Position numbers and translations under genes: made by a program
Shown: positions 25,716-36,573 of the stretch, one piece after another
Numbering within the stretch: position 1 is the first letter of the stretch
How the letters are laid out: each line of letters opens with the position of its first letter
Assembly (NCBI RefSeq): GCF_024679245.1
Contig: NC_090184.1
Location: 12,909,233-12,973,232, forward strand
Direction: 5' to 3'
DNA length: 64,000 nt
Origin: Pseudorasbora parva
Lineage: Eukaryota; Chordata; Actinopteri; Cypriniformes; Gobionidae
Notes under the pieces: model-generated
Seen by the model: the letters and a program-made list of their open reading frames with translations, nothing else
What the model was told of the DNA's origin: nothing
The model's database searches: none

Positions 25716-26711
25716 TTGGGGTGTCCATGGTTAACCGATTGACCGATTAACCGTTAAAAATTGCGTAACCGAGTGAAACATTTTGCTCGGTTAAGTGGCG
25801 TCAATGACGTGCCTTGAATTTAGTTGTAATATATGTTTGCACCGCCAGAGCGCTCCCAGACATTTGTAATATCCACAAGAAGAAGTCATGATCAGCTTTC
25901 TAAGCGGGCAATGAAGCGGGCAAAGAAAGCGTGGGAGCACTTTAAAAATGAGAGTGACGGGGGAAAATGCAAGTATTGCAATGCAGTGCTTACCGCATTT
26001 TTCAGGCTATAAGTTGCTCCGGAGTATGAGTCGCATCAGTCAAAATATGCGTCATGAAGAGGAAAATAACATACGTCGCACTGGACTAAAAGTCGCATTA
26101 GTGCAGAAGCAGAGCGCGAGCCGCGCGCGCTGTGCATAACGGACCAGAAGAAAGAAAGTTTGAAGTGAGAAACTTGTGAATGACTAGAGAAAAGCAGAGG
26201 TTACTTTAACTGTAATGAAGAAAACAAAAAAGCTAATCACGGACTAAAAGCAAGATGGCAAGAGCTGAAGGGACGAGACCACAGATGCTTGAACTCTCTA
26301 CCGGGAGAGGCTCAGCCGCGCAAGTCAAACGCTGTGTGAATCATTCTCGGCTGCATATTTTACTACATGCCCTAATCATGCAGGAGCCCTTGCGGCCACT
26401 TTGCATTGCTCGTGAACTGGAGCGCATCTCATCCTAATTTAACGAAACTCAGCGTACGCCTCGCAGACATGAAATAGATCTTAAGAAACTTGAAATGTCT
26501 TTTAACAATTTAAAACGAAAAGAAATAGGCTACTCTCTGATTATGTAATCCATGATGTGCATTTTTCTATATAGGCGCGTTCACTACGGAGATGGTGGTC
26601 GTCAAATTAATAAGCTAAAAATAACCCTGACGCACAATATGGTTAACCGAGTATTAACCGCTAAGGGCCTCGGTTAACGGTTAATGAAAAACTTGAAAAT
26701 GTGCAGCCCTA
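25716..26711. mobile_element. hAT element inserted in the RTE-like LINE
   Basis: The RT frame is interrupted exactly here, and GAAGCAAG occurs on both sides (25708-25715 and 26712-26719), an 8-bp target duplication. The ends are degenerate inverted repeats: TTGGGGTGTCCATGGTTAAC at the left, and a right end closing GTGCAGCCCTA preceded by GGTTAACGGTTAAT. AACCG-rich words occur just inside both ends. It carries a BED-finger remnant (25911-25993). It is younger than the LINE copy. Confidence 0.88.
25911..25993 (+). pseudogene. BED zinc-finger remnant of a hAT transposase
   Basis: Encodes KRAKKAWEHFKNESDGGKCK then YCNAVLT. The pattern W-x2-F, then C-x2-C, is the first half of a BED-type zinc finger, the N-terminal DNA-binding part of hAT transposases. 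The frame is lost right after, where the sequence changes to another repeat-like segment (CAGGCTATAAGTTGCTCCGG). The His ligands were not found. This supports hAT membership of the surrounding element. Confidence 0.65.
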
Positions 26712-27915
26712 GAAGCAAGGCTAAGGGGAGAAGTGGACATTTGTGAGCAGCAGTATGATTTCATGCCAAGAAAGAGCACTACAGATGCATTATTTGCTTT
26801 GAGAATGTTAATGGAAAAGTACAGAGAGGGTCAGAAAGAGCTGCATTGTGTTTTTCTAGATTTAGAGAAAGCATATGACAGAGTGCCAAGAGAGGAGCTG
26901 TGGTATAGTATGAGGAGGTCTGGAGTGGCAGAGAATTATGTTAGAGTGGTCCAGGATATGTATGAGAGCAGTAGGACAGTGGTAAGGTGTGCCGTAGATG
27001 AGAAAGAACACTTCACGGTGAAGGTGGGACTGCATCAAGGATCAGGCTCTGAGCCCCTTCTTGTTTGCGGTGGTGATGGACAGGCTGACAGATGAGATCA
27101 CACAGGAATAAAATAGTCCATGGACTATGATCTTTGTGGATGACATTGTGATCTGTAGTGAGAGCAGGAAGCAGGTGGAAGAAAGTCTAGAGATGTGGAG
27201 GTTTGCTCTAGAGAGAAGAGGAATGAAGGTTAGCCACAGCAAGACAGAATACATGCGTGTGAATGAGAGGGAACCAAGTGGAACAGTGAGGTTACAGGGA
27301 GCAGAGGTAAAGAAGGTGCAGGATTTTAAGTACTTAGGTTCAACAGTCCAGAGCAATGGGGAGTGTGGAAAAAAGGTGAAGAAGCGTGTGCAGGCAGGTT
27401 GGAATGGGTGGAGAAAAGTGTCAGGTCTGTTGTGTGATAAAAGTGTCCCAGCAAGAACGAAAGGAAAGGTGTACAGGACAGTAGTGAGACCAGCGATGTT
27501 GTATGGTTTGGAGACAGTTGCGCTGAGGAAAAGACAGGAGAAAGAGCTAGAGGTAGCAGAGCTCAAGATTTTGAGGTTCTCTTTGGGAGTGACAAGGATG
27601 GATAGGATCAGGAATGAGTACATCAGAGGGACAGCACATGTCAGATGTTTTGGAGACAAAGTTAGTGAGGCCAGGTTGAGATGGTTTGGACATGTTCAGA
27701 GGAGAGAGCGTGAATATATCGGCAAAAGGATTCTGAGCTTAGAGCTGCTAGGCAGGAGGTCAAGAGGAAGCCCAAAGAGGAGGTTTATGGATGTAGTGAA
27801 GGAGGACATGAAGGTAGTTGGTATGAGAGAAGAGGATACAGAGGATAGGAATAGATGGAGGCAGATGATTCACTGTGGTGACCCACAATAATTGTTAAGG
27901 GAACAATTATTATAA

Positions 27916-28734
27916 TAATATCATTTACTAAATATACACAATTTTGTCTTCCAAGTGACCTGGGTGATCGCTCAAGCTGCATCGCGGAAGGACAAAGAAA
28001 GTAGAGTTTAGATTCCCTTGACCCGAATCAACCCACGGGCCGGGTCGGGCCGAGTCTGGCCAGGCCCTTGATTAAGGCTTTTTTTTTTATTATCATATAT
28101 TAGCCTAATTGGGTGGGCAGAAAGCTATGCCATAATCAGAAACAATATATATTTTTAGCAAAAATAAACATTTAGTAGGAACTAATACTACAACCAGGAA
28201 ACAAATGTGTAGGCTACAAAGTTGCACAAGTCAGGATTAGTCTAAAATGCACGTTAAACTCATAGCACATGCAGTGATCGAGCAGAGCATTCTGAACAGA
28301 AATCCTCTGAGAGTATCATGAGCTGCTCGCGTGAACAGAGCACTTTGCTTAACTAAATCTTTCGTTTTGAATCGTTTAGTTTAAAAGTGGACGTTTCAAG
28401 CTTTCTATACACATATTTCTCATGTCTGTGAGGCAAGTAGCCTGCTGAGTTTCGTTTTTTTATGAGACATGCTCCAGTTCATGAATAATGTAAGCGAAAT
28501 CTCCCACGACTTCATGCCATGATTATAGTCTGCTATTTGCATCTTATTTATTAAATCCAGGCAATTGGCTGAAGAAACCTTTATTAAAATTCAGATACAA
28601 TTTTTACAAAATAAAATTCACTTTAAAGAAAGGCTTTCTACAAAACAAAACTTAATATTTAACAAAATATAACCACCAAAATAATTTCTGACCCACTTTG
28701 CATCTTTGTACTTATAATAATTAATAATTAATAA
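27916..28734. other. adam9 intron 2 sequence, no gene seen
   Basis: Contains a GC-rich patch (CGGGCCGGGTCGGGCCGAG near 28038) of probable repeat origin and otherwise AT-rich DNA. Confidence 0.45.
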
Positions 28735-29110
28735 ATAATTAATAATAATAATTCATTACATTTATATAGCGCTTTTCTAGGCACTCAAAGCGCTTTACAT
28801 AGAAGGGGGAATCTCCTCAACCACCACCAATGTGCAGCATCCACTTGGATGATGCGACGGCAGCCATATTGCGCCAGAACGCTCACCACACACCAGCTGA
28901 TTGGTGGAGAGGAGACCGAGTGATTAAGCCAATCAGGATAGGGGGAAGATTAGGAGGCCATGATGGACAGAGGCCAGTGGGCAAATTTGGCCAGGATGCC
29001 GGGGTTACACCCCTACTCTTTATCGAAGAACATCCTGGGATTTTTAACGACCACAGAGAGTCAGGACCTCGGTTTAACGTCTCATCCGAAGGACGGGACT
29101 TAGGACTTAT
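28735..29110 (-). mobile_element. Dispersed repeat with LINE/SINE-type tail
   Basis: The left end reads ATTACATTTATATAGCGC then CTAGGCACTCAAAGCGCTTTACA, the complement of a 3' tail also seen at 45385-45500 and, in a variant, at 37640-37720. There it is followed by ATT- or ATTC-type simple repeats. Here the AT-rich tail is at 28715-28750, so the repeat points to the minus strand. The short ORFs on both strands are not genes. Confidence 0.6.
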
Positions 29111-29463
29111 CATGATCAGATAAAAATGTAAAAATAATATTATAATATTTAAACATAAAAACGAAGAAAAAAAAATGTTAATGGCTACACTCACAGAAAA
29201 TTACATTCTTGGTTGGACATTCTGCCTAAGAGCTATTTTTCCATTTCCAAAAAAGAAAAATACATTTTTAATGTAATTTTTAATATAAAACAGAATTATC
29301 ATTATTATTTTGTTAGTGCAAGAAACCTTGACTAAAATTATAAGCGGAATTCAAGAGGAAAAAATACAAAAGTGTAGGCAAAATTATAAATATTGTTTTA
29401 CAAAAAAAGTAATCAAATAACAAATGTCAATTTCTTTAACAAAAAAAGTGTGAATATTCCAAG

Positions 29464-30240
29464 TTAAAGAGTCCCTATTATGGGTTTTTGACAATTACCT
29501 TTCATGAAGTGTGTAACATTCTAAATGAATAAAAAACTCCATGCAAAGATTTAAATCTGAAAGTGCACTGTATATAAAGTTATTGTCTTTCAATGACAAA
29601 GAGGTCAGAGGAATATCGTGTGTTTGTTTGTGCCACGTTGGTGGTATCTATTTCTCAGCATGGTCCTGGAAGAAGCAGACTTTCAATAACTACGCCCACG
29701 CTGCCGGGCATGTGTGCAGGCCAGATGGTTCCTGTGGCATTATCTTTGAAGCACCGCTGGTGTAGATGATAGGATCAGAACAAAATCATTCATAGGTAAA
29801 AAAAAAAAAATGGAAAAAGGGAGAGAGGATATGCAGAGAAGGAGAGTGACAAGCTTAAAGGGTTAGTTCACCCAAAAATGAAATTGATGTCATTAATGAC
29901 TCGCCCTAATCTTCGGAACACAGTTTAAGATATTTTATATTTAGTCCGAGAGCGTATCCAAATGTATGCACACTATACTATCCATCTCCAGAAAGGTAAT
30001 AAAAACATCATCAAAGTAGTCCATATGTGACATCAGTTAGTTAGAATCTCTTGAAGCATCGAAAATACATTTTGATCCAAAAATAACAAAAACTTTGACT
30101 TTATTCAGCTTTGTCTTCTCTTCCTTGTTTGTGTTCAATCCTCAAATAAAGATTCAAACGGTTGTGAATCAGTGAATCGATCAATGATTCGTATCGCGTG
30201 CCAAACTGCTGAAATCCCGTGACACTGGCGATCCGCAATA
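29464..30240. mobile_element. Fragments of two TTAA-type repeats
   Basis: 29464 begins TTAAAGAGTCCCTATTATGG, a left end without a visible right partner. At 29855 a second left end begins TTAAAGGGTTAGTTCACCC, a relative of the MITE at 7398-7702, continuing to about 30235. Neither has a complete right end. Confidence 0.5.
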
Positions 30241-30417
30241 TATATACACAATATATAGTTTTTTTCCTAGTTGACAAACAATAAAAACATTGACAGCTAA
30301 TCAAAATCCACCCAACTTAAGAATTTAAGACGTCAGAAGATGACACTGTAGTGCATATAAGCACTGTAGGCTATAAGAAATAGAACTTTAACATCCGTTA
30401 ATGTGGACACTAATATA

Positions 30418-31040
30418 CAGTATAATGCCAAAAGTATTGGGACACCCCTCCAAATCATTGAATTCAAGTGTTCCAATCACTTCCATGGCTACAGATGCAT
30501 AAAATCAAGCACCTAGGCACGCAGACTGCAGGCAGTGTTGTTTTTCAGGGGTTGTACTTGGCCCCTTCGTTCCAGTGAAAGGAACTCTTAATGCTTTAGC
30601 ATACATTTCGAACAATTTTATGATCTCAAATTTTTGGGAACAGTTTGGGGATGGTCCCTTCCTGTTCCAACATGACTGCGCACCAGTGCACAAAGCAAGG
30701 TCCATAAAGACATGAATGAGCGAGTTTTATGCGGAGGAACTTGACTGGCCTGCACAGAGTCCTGACCTCAGCCAGATAGAACACCTTTGGGAGGAATTAG
30801 AGCGGAGACTGCGTGCTAGGCCTTTTTGTCCAACATCAGTCCCTGACCTCACAAATGCACTTCTAGAAGACCCATAAACAAACTCCTCAACCTTGTGGAA
30901 AACCTTCCAAGAAGAGTTTAATCTGTTATAGCTGTAATGGGTGGGCCAAGGACACTTCCATAATAAACCCTACGAAATTAAGAATGGGATGTCATTAAAG
31001 TCATCAAAAGGCAGGCGTCCCAAAACTTTTGGCAATAGTG
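30418..31040 (+). mobile_element. Tc1-like element with internal deletion
   Basis: Inverted ends CAGTATAATGCCAAAAGTAT and its counterpart AACTTTTGGCAATAGTG, flanked by TA on both sides (30416-30417 and 31041-31042). At 623 bp it is shorter than a full Tc1-like element. Other pieces of this family lie at 37010-37480 and 40658-40780. Confidence 0.85.
30650..30935 (+). pseudogene. Tc1-like transposase C-terminal remnant
   Basis: Encodes FQHDCAPVHKARSIKTWMSE, then ELDWPAQSPDLSQIEHLWEE, then RARPFCPTSVPDLTNALLED. These are the second catalytic Asp region and the end of the DDE domain of Tc1-family transposases. A stop follows LLEDP. The N-terminal half is deleted, so it is inactive. Confidence 0.85.
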
Positions 31041-31462
31041 TAGTTTTCATTATAGTTAACTTTAACATTGTAATTCTTGGTGTGAATGGGCTTGTATTGG
31101 TCTTTTTGGGCATTGTCACACTGGTAGTTTGGTTCGGAACGAGGAACAGTTCACATGAAAAAATGGTAACGTTAAATTGTCACTTGTTCAGGAAGTAACC
31201 TGAGCACGTGTTTTAGCCAATTAAGATGTATTTAATTAAATAAAACACATGTAAGGGATGATAGTGTTGATGATTTACCTTGAAGCCTGCAGTGTTTTCT
31301 GGCATAGCGAGTGCAATCAGGGCAGCAAATGAATGGCAATTCACTTTCTCCTCAAAAGAGTCTGTTTACAAGCAGCAAAAGGCTGCCTTCATGCGACCCA
31401 CATACAGTAAACCCAAACCCAACTTCTGCTCAGAAAGTTGGTTGTTTACAGAGGTTGTTTAC

Positions 31463-31560
31463 CTTATCTGCACTGTCCTGGTTTCTTCTATGTCTGCTGA
31501 TGCGTCTCGGTACCGTCACTTCATATGAAGAGAACTGAGAGGTCTGCTGGGTTATTGAGC
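31463..31560 (-). CDS. adam9: adam9 exon 2 (N-terminal propeptide)
   Basis: Minus-strand exon of 98 nt, acceptor TTATGTTCATAG and donor GTAAAC. It starts with two bases completing a Gly codon split with exon 1, then encodes SITQQTSQFSSYEVTVPRRI, then SRHRRNQDSADK, and ends in phase 0 before VSYIIQ of exon 3. Human ADAM9 has QTSHLSSYEIITPWRL in the same place (family knowledge), which supports adam9 over other ADAMs. The Arg-rich stretch is a normal feature of this region. Confidence 0.9.
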
Positions 31561-33101
31561 CTATGAACATAAAACAGTCATGTCACAACACTGTCTACCC
31601 ATAAGACCAATACACACAACGCAATTGTCATTTATTTCTCCTACTATTTTCCTCCATTATTGCTCTCACTGCAACAAAACCTGTTTATATGAAACTACTA
31701 TTGTGATCATGGGTGATTAGATTGTTAACCTGTCAATTGCACTCAGTCAAGAGCTAAGCGTTTTTTTTTTTTTTTATGTTGGTGGAAACAGAGCTGCACT
31801 GGCCCGGGTAACACAAAGAGAGAAAGACCTCAGGAAGGAGAGGCATCCCACCCGCTCCTGAGTCATCAGTCAACAAGTTGGATGAGATTTCCTGTGCTGT
31901 TTTCCCGAAAATGGGATGATAAGACAAGGGCAATTCATAATGCCCTTTACCGAACATTCACACAAAATTCTCAAAGAACTCCTTCAGGTTTTAACATAAT
32001 TATCAGCTCAAAACATGCCCTCAATTTCTCTAATAGCATGCGTGTTAGCACTCATGTAGGAGTCTCTCTATTTCTATACCTAAAATGTCAAATTAGGTGT
32101 AAGTAAACCTTAAAGTAAACTTTAAAATCGACTTATTAGTTACATAGGGCTTAACACGCCTGATGGCCTACAGCCAATATAAAAGAATTCTGGGCCAGTT
32201 GACATAACTGTCACATGCTTTGTCAGGCCAGCGCTGCATTGTCACTACATCTTTGTTTACTGATCATGTACTATGCCATGGATACAAAAAACAAAACAAA
32301 AACATGGTGTTTAAATTATTATTTATATTTGCCATGTAACATTATCTGAACATATACCTATACAGATGTTAATAAATAAATATATACATTTTTTACAAAT
32401 ATTTTACTACATTTTTCTGTTGTACTTAAATTAGTGTTAAATTAGACTTGCTTTCAAATAATGAGAATTCAAATTATGGAAAAGTGTTGTAAAGGATGTT
32501 AATCTACTGGATTGCGCAAATTGGCTGTTAAAAATGTCAGAAATGACTTGCATACTGTACATTTCATACTAATCAAAGTAAAAGCCCCTTAGACTCAAGG
32601 GCGAGGAGGCGCCTATAAATTCGGAATTAGCCCAAATATGCTATTATTGAACTGCTTAAGCTTCTTAAATCTACACACAGCTAGAAAAGCCAGAGAGGCA
32701 GGTATATGTAGAGCAGACATGGTATAAAAATAAAACATGTCTATAGGATAGACAATGTACAACACCACTGCGAAACCTGAAAGGCTCTAACAAACACAGA
32801 TTTGTCATTTAAATGGCAATGATGTACCACAAAGTGAAAATACAGAAAAACACAAATTTTGTAATGTTATGAGCAAGTCTTTTGGATAGCTTGTGTCAGT
32901 GAAATCACTACAAGTTACACAAATAACAGTCAGTGAAATCACTACAAGTTACACAAATAACAAACAAAAAACAGTGTCTATGATCCAGGAAGCCTTTATT
33001 TATTCTTATTAATTAGCACCACCTATTTTTATGTTACTATGTTACATATTTTTTTAATTACAAGTAAGAAATTCAACAGACACTAATACACTTTTGAATA
33101 T
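31561..33101. other. adam9 intron 1 sequence, no gene seen
   Basis: AT-rich intronic DNA. There is a direct repeat of about 31 bp (CAGTGAAATCACTACAAGTT and the following ACACAAATAAC) at about 32897-32961. No exon recognised. Confidence 0.5.
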
Positions 33102-33102
33102 C

Positions 33103-33141
<39 letters not shown>
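33102..33141. repeat. (TA)n microsatellite
   Basis: Short alternating TA tract in adam9 intron 1. Confidence 0.95.
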
Positions 33142-33145
<4 letters not shown>

Positions 33146-33867
33146 TTAATATATTTGATACTAATGTAATGCATTTCAGTAGCAACTATCTATTTAATTA
33201 GTCACAAAACATATTCCTTACATAACTGTATTTCTTGCTATGATATTCTATTGTATTGTTTCTAGTAACAAATTATTGTCATCAACTTCTGTGGACCTGT
33301 GATTTACATATTAACTTTTCAGTTGTGACCAATTGTTGCTAATATTGCCATTATGTCATGTTGCCAGTTTTACCAGTAACTAACCAGGCTAGTACTTTTT
33401 GCTTTGTGTCTATAGGAAAACTTTCCAGTGCAAGTTAAATTAATTAGATGTTATGTATATTTGATCGTAAAGCATTAAGTGTTGCACATTTTATTGGTGC
33501 AGTGATTATATGCATTTTATAAAACATTTGAAAATAAAGAACCACAATGACAGTAAAGTTTGCCCCACTGAGTAAACATATCATAAAACAATTTTGGTCT
33601 TCATGTCCACTTAAACACTTTTACCAAACTCCAGAAATACATCAAGTACACAAGTGGTCAAGTGCAAAAACTGCAAGTGTGTGGGTATTTGGATCTGCCC
33701 GAAGGCTGCCTTCCAAGTATCCTTCAAATTGAGATTTTTGGTCATACCACCCCAGCAATATACTCGCATATTAATAGCGGCTCCCTGACACCTGCAAATT
33801 ATATACAATATAACCATCAATGTTTTTTGATTTCAGCAAATCAGTTGTGAAAAGTCAACTTTTAATA

Positions 33868-33870
33868 TTG

Positions 33871-33944
<74 letters not shown>

Positions 33945-33970
33945 TAAACTACTAATACAACACAACTAAA

Positions 33971-34017
<47 letters not shown>

Positions 34018-34113
34018 CACACATGTATGTGTATATGTGTATATATATATACATACACACATGTATGTGTATATATATATACACACACATTTTAGTTGTG
34101 TTGTATTAGTAGT
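33868..34113. repeat. Long inverted repeat around TA/CA microsatellites
   Basis: TA tracts at 33868-33942 and 33975-34012, then mixed TACACACATGTATGTG-type palindromic sequence. A 27-bp sequence at 33948-33974 is perfectly inverted at 34087-34113 (core ACAACACAACTAAAATG). The block could form a large cruciform. No coding role. Confidence 0.88.
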
Positions 34114-34633
34114 AGTGGAAGTAGTAGTATTTTATTAGTATTATTGTTGGTCTTTTTGTTTGTTTGTTTTTACAGCAACATTAAATAAACAATTATGTCT
34201 CAAGCACCATAACGTTAATTCCATAACTTTTGAAGTGTTTCATGACAAATAATAATTGTTTAATTTGACAATTATGCATTCCAACATTTTCATTCATAAA
34301 TGGTTACCACAATTAAGTTCTAATTATTAAACGTCACATCAAATGTTTAGCATAGATGTTATGCTTTAATCAATAGTTTATCTAGTAGGTAACGTTAGTT
34401 TCTATATATTATTCTATAGTTTCTAGCTGGAAAAAATTATAGTCACCATAACTACTTCTAAGAAAGTACCAACATAAAAATAGCCGCAATTTACTTCAAG
34501 GAATACGCGTTAAAACAGCTCGTCTTAGTGGTGTTTAACCAATACATTCAAAACAGTAAACACTGGTAATTGTTTTGGACATTATATGACTCGGAATGGT
34601 GTCGGTTGCTCCGGACTGTTGCTGTTCTCTCAC
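34114..34633. other. adam9 intron 1 sequence next to exon 1
   Basis: First 520 nt of intron 1 below the exon 1 donor. AT-rich, no repeat or coding signal recognised. Confidence 0.5.
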
Positions 34634-34715
34634 CTCCACTGCAGTCGATGAGCGCGTGAAGCATTAGCCACATAAAGGCGCTTTTAACGAGACGATAACA
34701 AACTGCATTAACCAT
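34634..34715 (-). CDS. adam9: adam9 exon 1: start codon and signal peptide
   Basis: ADAM9 is a type I membrane metalloprotease-disintegrin that sheds cell-surface proteins and binds integrins. This minus-strand exon starts at ATG (34715-34713), encodes MVNAVCYRLVKSAFMWLMLH then ALIDCSG, and ends in phase 1 at a consensus donor (GAG then GTGAGA). The hydrophobic core SAFMWLMLHALI after two basic residues looks like a signal peptide, as expected for a secreted-pathway protein. The start was chosen because it gives an uninterrupted frame through exons 2-4 with all phases matching. The four exons together encode about the first 106 residues. The first nudt18 gene begins about 1.7 kb away on the other strand. 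Assignment rests on exons 2-4, since signal peptides are not conserved. Confidence 0.85.
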
Positions 34716-36393
34716 GTCTGTAAAGTATCCGTACTCAAATGCCGTTCCGAAGTAACGTCAAATGGTGCCCTCTCGTCCTTATCCAGGCGTTGTCCTCCAA
34801 GCAATGGCAATAAGCCCTCTCCACATAACGTTCCCGTGAAGAAAAAAATAAAGCTACCTGGTCATTTTGAGACACTTTATCCTTCTGTAATAAGTTTGTT
34901 AAACAGTTTTTAGCTCGCTGGTCAGGGTGTGTTTGTATATCAGAAAAATGGTACCGTTTCAGTTCTCTGTTCAAAATGGATTAGGCAATTCGCTCAGACT
35001 TGCATCTCCAATGAGTCCCGTCTGTAGAGGGCGAAACTGAGCATGCGTCACGAAGCCCTTTTTTAACCCTTTACTTTTGTTTTGACCTGCTATGGCATTA
35101 GAAACAAATAGAACACTACTTTTTACGCGCATTTAATTTACTTTCACCCGCCCAAAAAATAGCCACTTTTTTTGCTAAATGAATAAGCGACTAATAAAAG
35201 TAATACACTCTTTTTATGTTAGGGATAGTCTTAAGACTTAGGGATAGTCTTAAAACTACACATTCATTTAACTATTTTTCTAACGAAAATAACAGCAACT
35301 TTTTTCTATTTTTAAACAACCATTGTTTAATTATAGTTGAGTAAGGTGGTTATACTCATTCTCACCAAGGAAGCAGAAAGTACTAAAATATAATTGAACA
35401 AAACGAACATACAAATAATGTAATTTGACTCGGTCCCCAGGTAAGTGTCGCATATTATCGCGAGAGCTCAAACAGCCGACACTTCCTTTGAGTCACATCT
35501 TCAATAGTATTTTGTCCTCTGTCTTATGACGACTGGTGTTAGGTTAGTATATAGGTAGATGGATTTTTAAATGAATGTAGATGCATTAAGTTAAACATTA
35601 ATAACAATGCTTAACTTGCTTCACGGTTTATTTATCCTGCACCGCTAACTTTTCGTACAAACACCAGGTTACTTTCATTCCTTATTAAACAGCAGAAGCG
35701 GTGTGATCAAGCCACTCTTTCATAATGGACGTGTATAGAAAGTTATACTTGTACGTCTTTTACTGAACAGTTGTTGTTATGATAGCTAACAGAGAGGTTT
35801 TGCAGATCATTGATTTCTTTAAGTACCAGTAATGTGACCCTGGACCAGAAAACCAGTCAAAAGAGTTCATTTGTATTGATTGTTTGTTAAGATAGGACTA
35901 TATTTGGACGGGATACAACTATCTGGAATCTGAGGGTGCAAAAAAAAAAAAAAAAAATTGAAAATCGCCTTTTATGTTGTCCAAATGAAGTCATACTAAT
36001 TAGCAATGCATATTACTGCTAAGTATTAATACATTTTAAACAAATATTTATGAGGAAATTTACAAAATATCTTCCTGGAACATGATCTTTACTTAATATC
36101 CTAATGTTTTTGTTTTGTTTTTGCATAAAAGAAAAATCTATAATTTTGACCCATTAAATGTATTGGCTGTTGCCACAAATATACCAGTGGAATTTATGAC
36201 TGGTTTTGTGGTCCAAGGTCACATATATGGGTTAAAGAAATAGATAATAACGTGTGTGAAACTTTATAGGGTCTTCAGTGGAATCAGGCTTCGTTTGTCT
36301 GAAGTCTGATTATTCCTAAACATGTCTCTGTAGGCAGCCACTAGATCTGAAACAGAAAAATGATTTTATAATCATATTCTTTTTGTTGTATAG
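34716..36393. promoter_or_regulatory. Shared upstream region of adam9 and nudt18 (head to head)
   Basis: The region between the adam9 start codon (minus) and the coding exon of the first nudt18 (plus). CpGs and CACGTC/GCGTCACG-type words cluster near 34,740-35,050 and 35,400-35,540, with AT-rich DNA between. A consensus donor CCCAGGTAAGT at about 35436-35446 could end a nudt18 5' untranslated exon spliced to the acceptor at 36393, but other donors are possible. Shared promoter activity is an inference from orientation and distance. A MITE (35833-36223) lies inside. Confidence 0.5.
35833..36223. mobile_element. MITE with TGTGACCCTGGACCA ends
   Basis: Left end TGTGACCCTGGACCAGAAAA; right end TTTTGTGGTCCAAGGTCACA, imperfect inverted repeats of about 25 bp. 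The interior is AT-rich and has a run of A at about 35940-35957. It is a widespread vertebrate-type interspersed repeat and sits in the presumed 5' intron of nudt18. Confidence 0.75.
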
Positions 36394-36414
36394 TGGGATT
36401 AAGGCAGCTTCAAC

Positions 36415-36573
36415 ATGGACTCAATGGCAGACTTATTGGAGGAAAACATAGAGAAGATTTTGAAGGGTGAGGGAATTGAGTTCAGAGAGTTTGATTTGAT
36501 CCCGGAAGTGAAACCTGTCACACTGAGGAAAAACGTGTGTTACATTGTCAGCGCAGTAATCTTCAACTCAAAG
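36415..36573 (+). CDS. nudt18: nudt18 (copy A), coding exon 1
   Basis: NUDT18 (MTH3) is a Nudix hydrolase that converts oxidised nucleoside diphosphates such as 8-oxo-dGDP and 8-oxo-GDP to monophosphates, keeping them out of DNA and RNA. This exon runs from ATG to AAG at a GTAAAG donor, 53 codons in phase 0: MDSMADLLEENIEKILKGEG, then the first strand of the Nudix fold (LRKNVCYIVSAVIFNSK). An acceptor (TTGTATAG, ending 36393) lies 21 nt before the ATG, so the 5' untranslated region is spliced. The full product from three coding exons is 332 aa, close to the human protein (about 323 aa). The gene is head to head with adam9 and followed by a second copy at 48108. Confidence 0.92.

Larger units (their letters stand above)
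24310..27891 (+). pseudogene. RTE-like endonuclease-reverse transcriptase ORF, broken
   Basis: In order, in several frames: an endonuclease N-terminus (VGTMTGKGRELVDMMQR, then ILCVQETRWKG with the catalytic Glu); GADLNGHVG and DFAKSMEMAVVNTYF; the RT fingers (GKAVGPDDIPVEVWK, NYRGITLMSHTMKLWERVL); and, after the hAT insertion, CVFLDLEKAYDRVPREELW (RT motif with the first Asp), GLHQGS, and the catalytic FVDDIVIC box with its two Asp codons at 27139-27144. A long C-terminal region 27127-27891 follows, including GWRKVSGLLCDKSVPARTKG and RWFGHVQRRE. Frameshifts or stops occur near 24528, 24880, 25192, 25420 and 27050. The enzyme would nick DNA and copy its RNA at the target, but this copy is inactive. 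Confidence 0.85.
24300..27915 (+). mobile_element. RTE-like LINE, near full length, decayed
   Basis: A non-LTR retrotransposon with an apurinic-type endonuclease followed by reverse transcriptase, split by a hAT insertion at 25716-26711. The RTE/BovB clade is the best fit by motif style and by the single ORF, but it is not proven. The tail after the ORF is short and AT-rich. It lies in adam9 intron 2, antisense to adam9. Confidence 0.8.

Noticed and set aside
27042..27659. 205-aa minus-strand ORF
   Set aside because: Antisense shadow of the RTE-like reverse transcriptase; no domain, and plus-strand similarity explains the region.
28830..29194. ORFs on both strands at 28.8-29.2 kb
   Set aside because: Lie within a dispersed repeat found elsewhere in the window; no recognisable domain.
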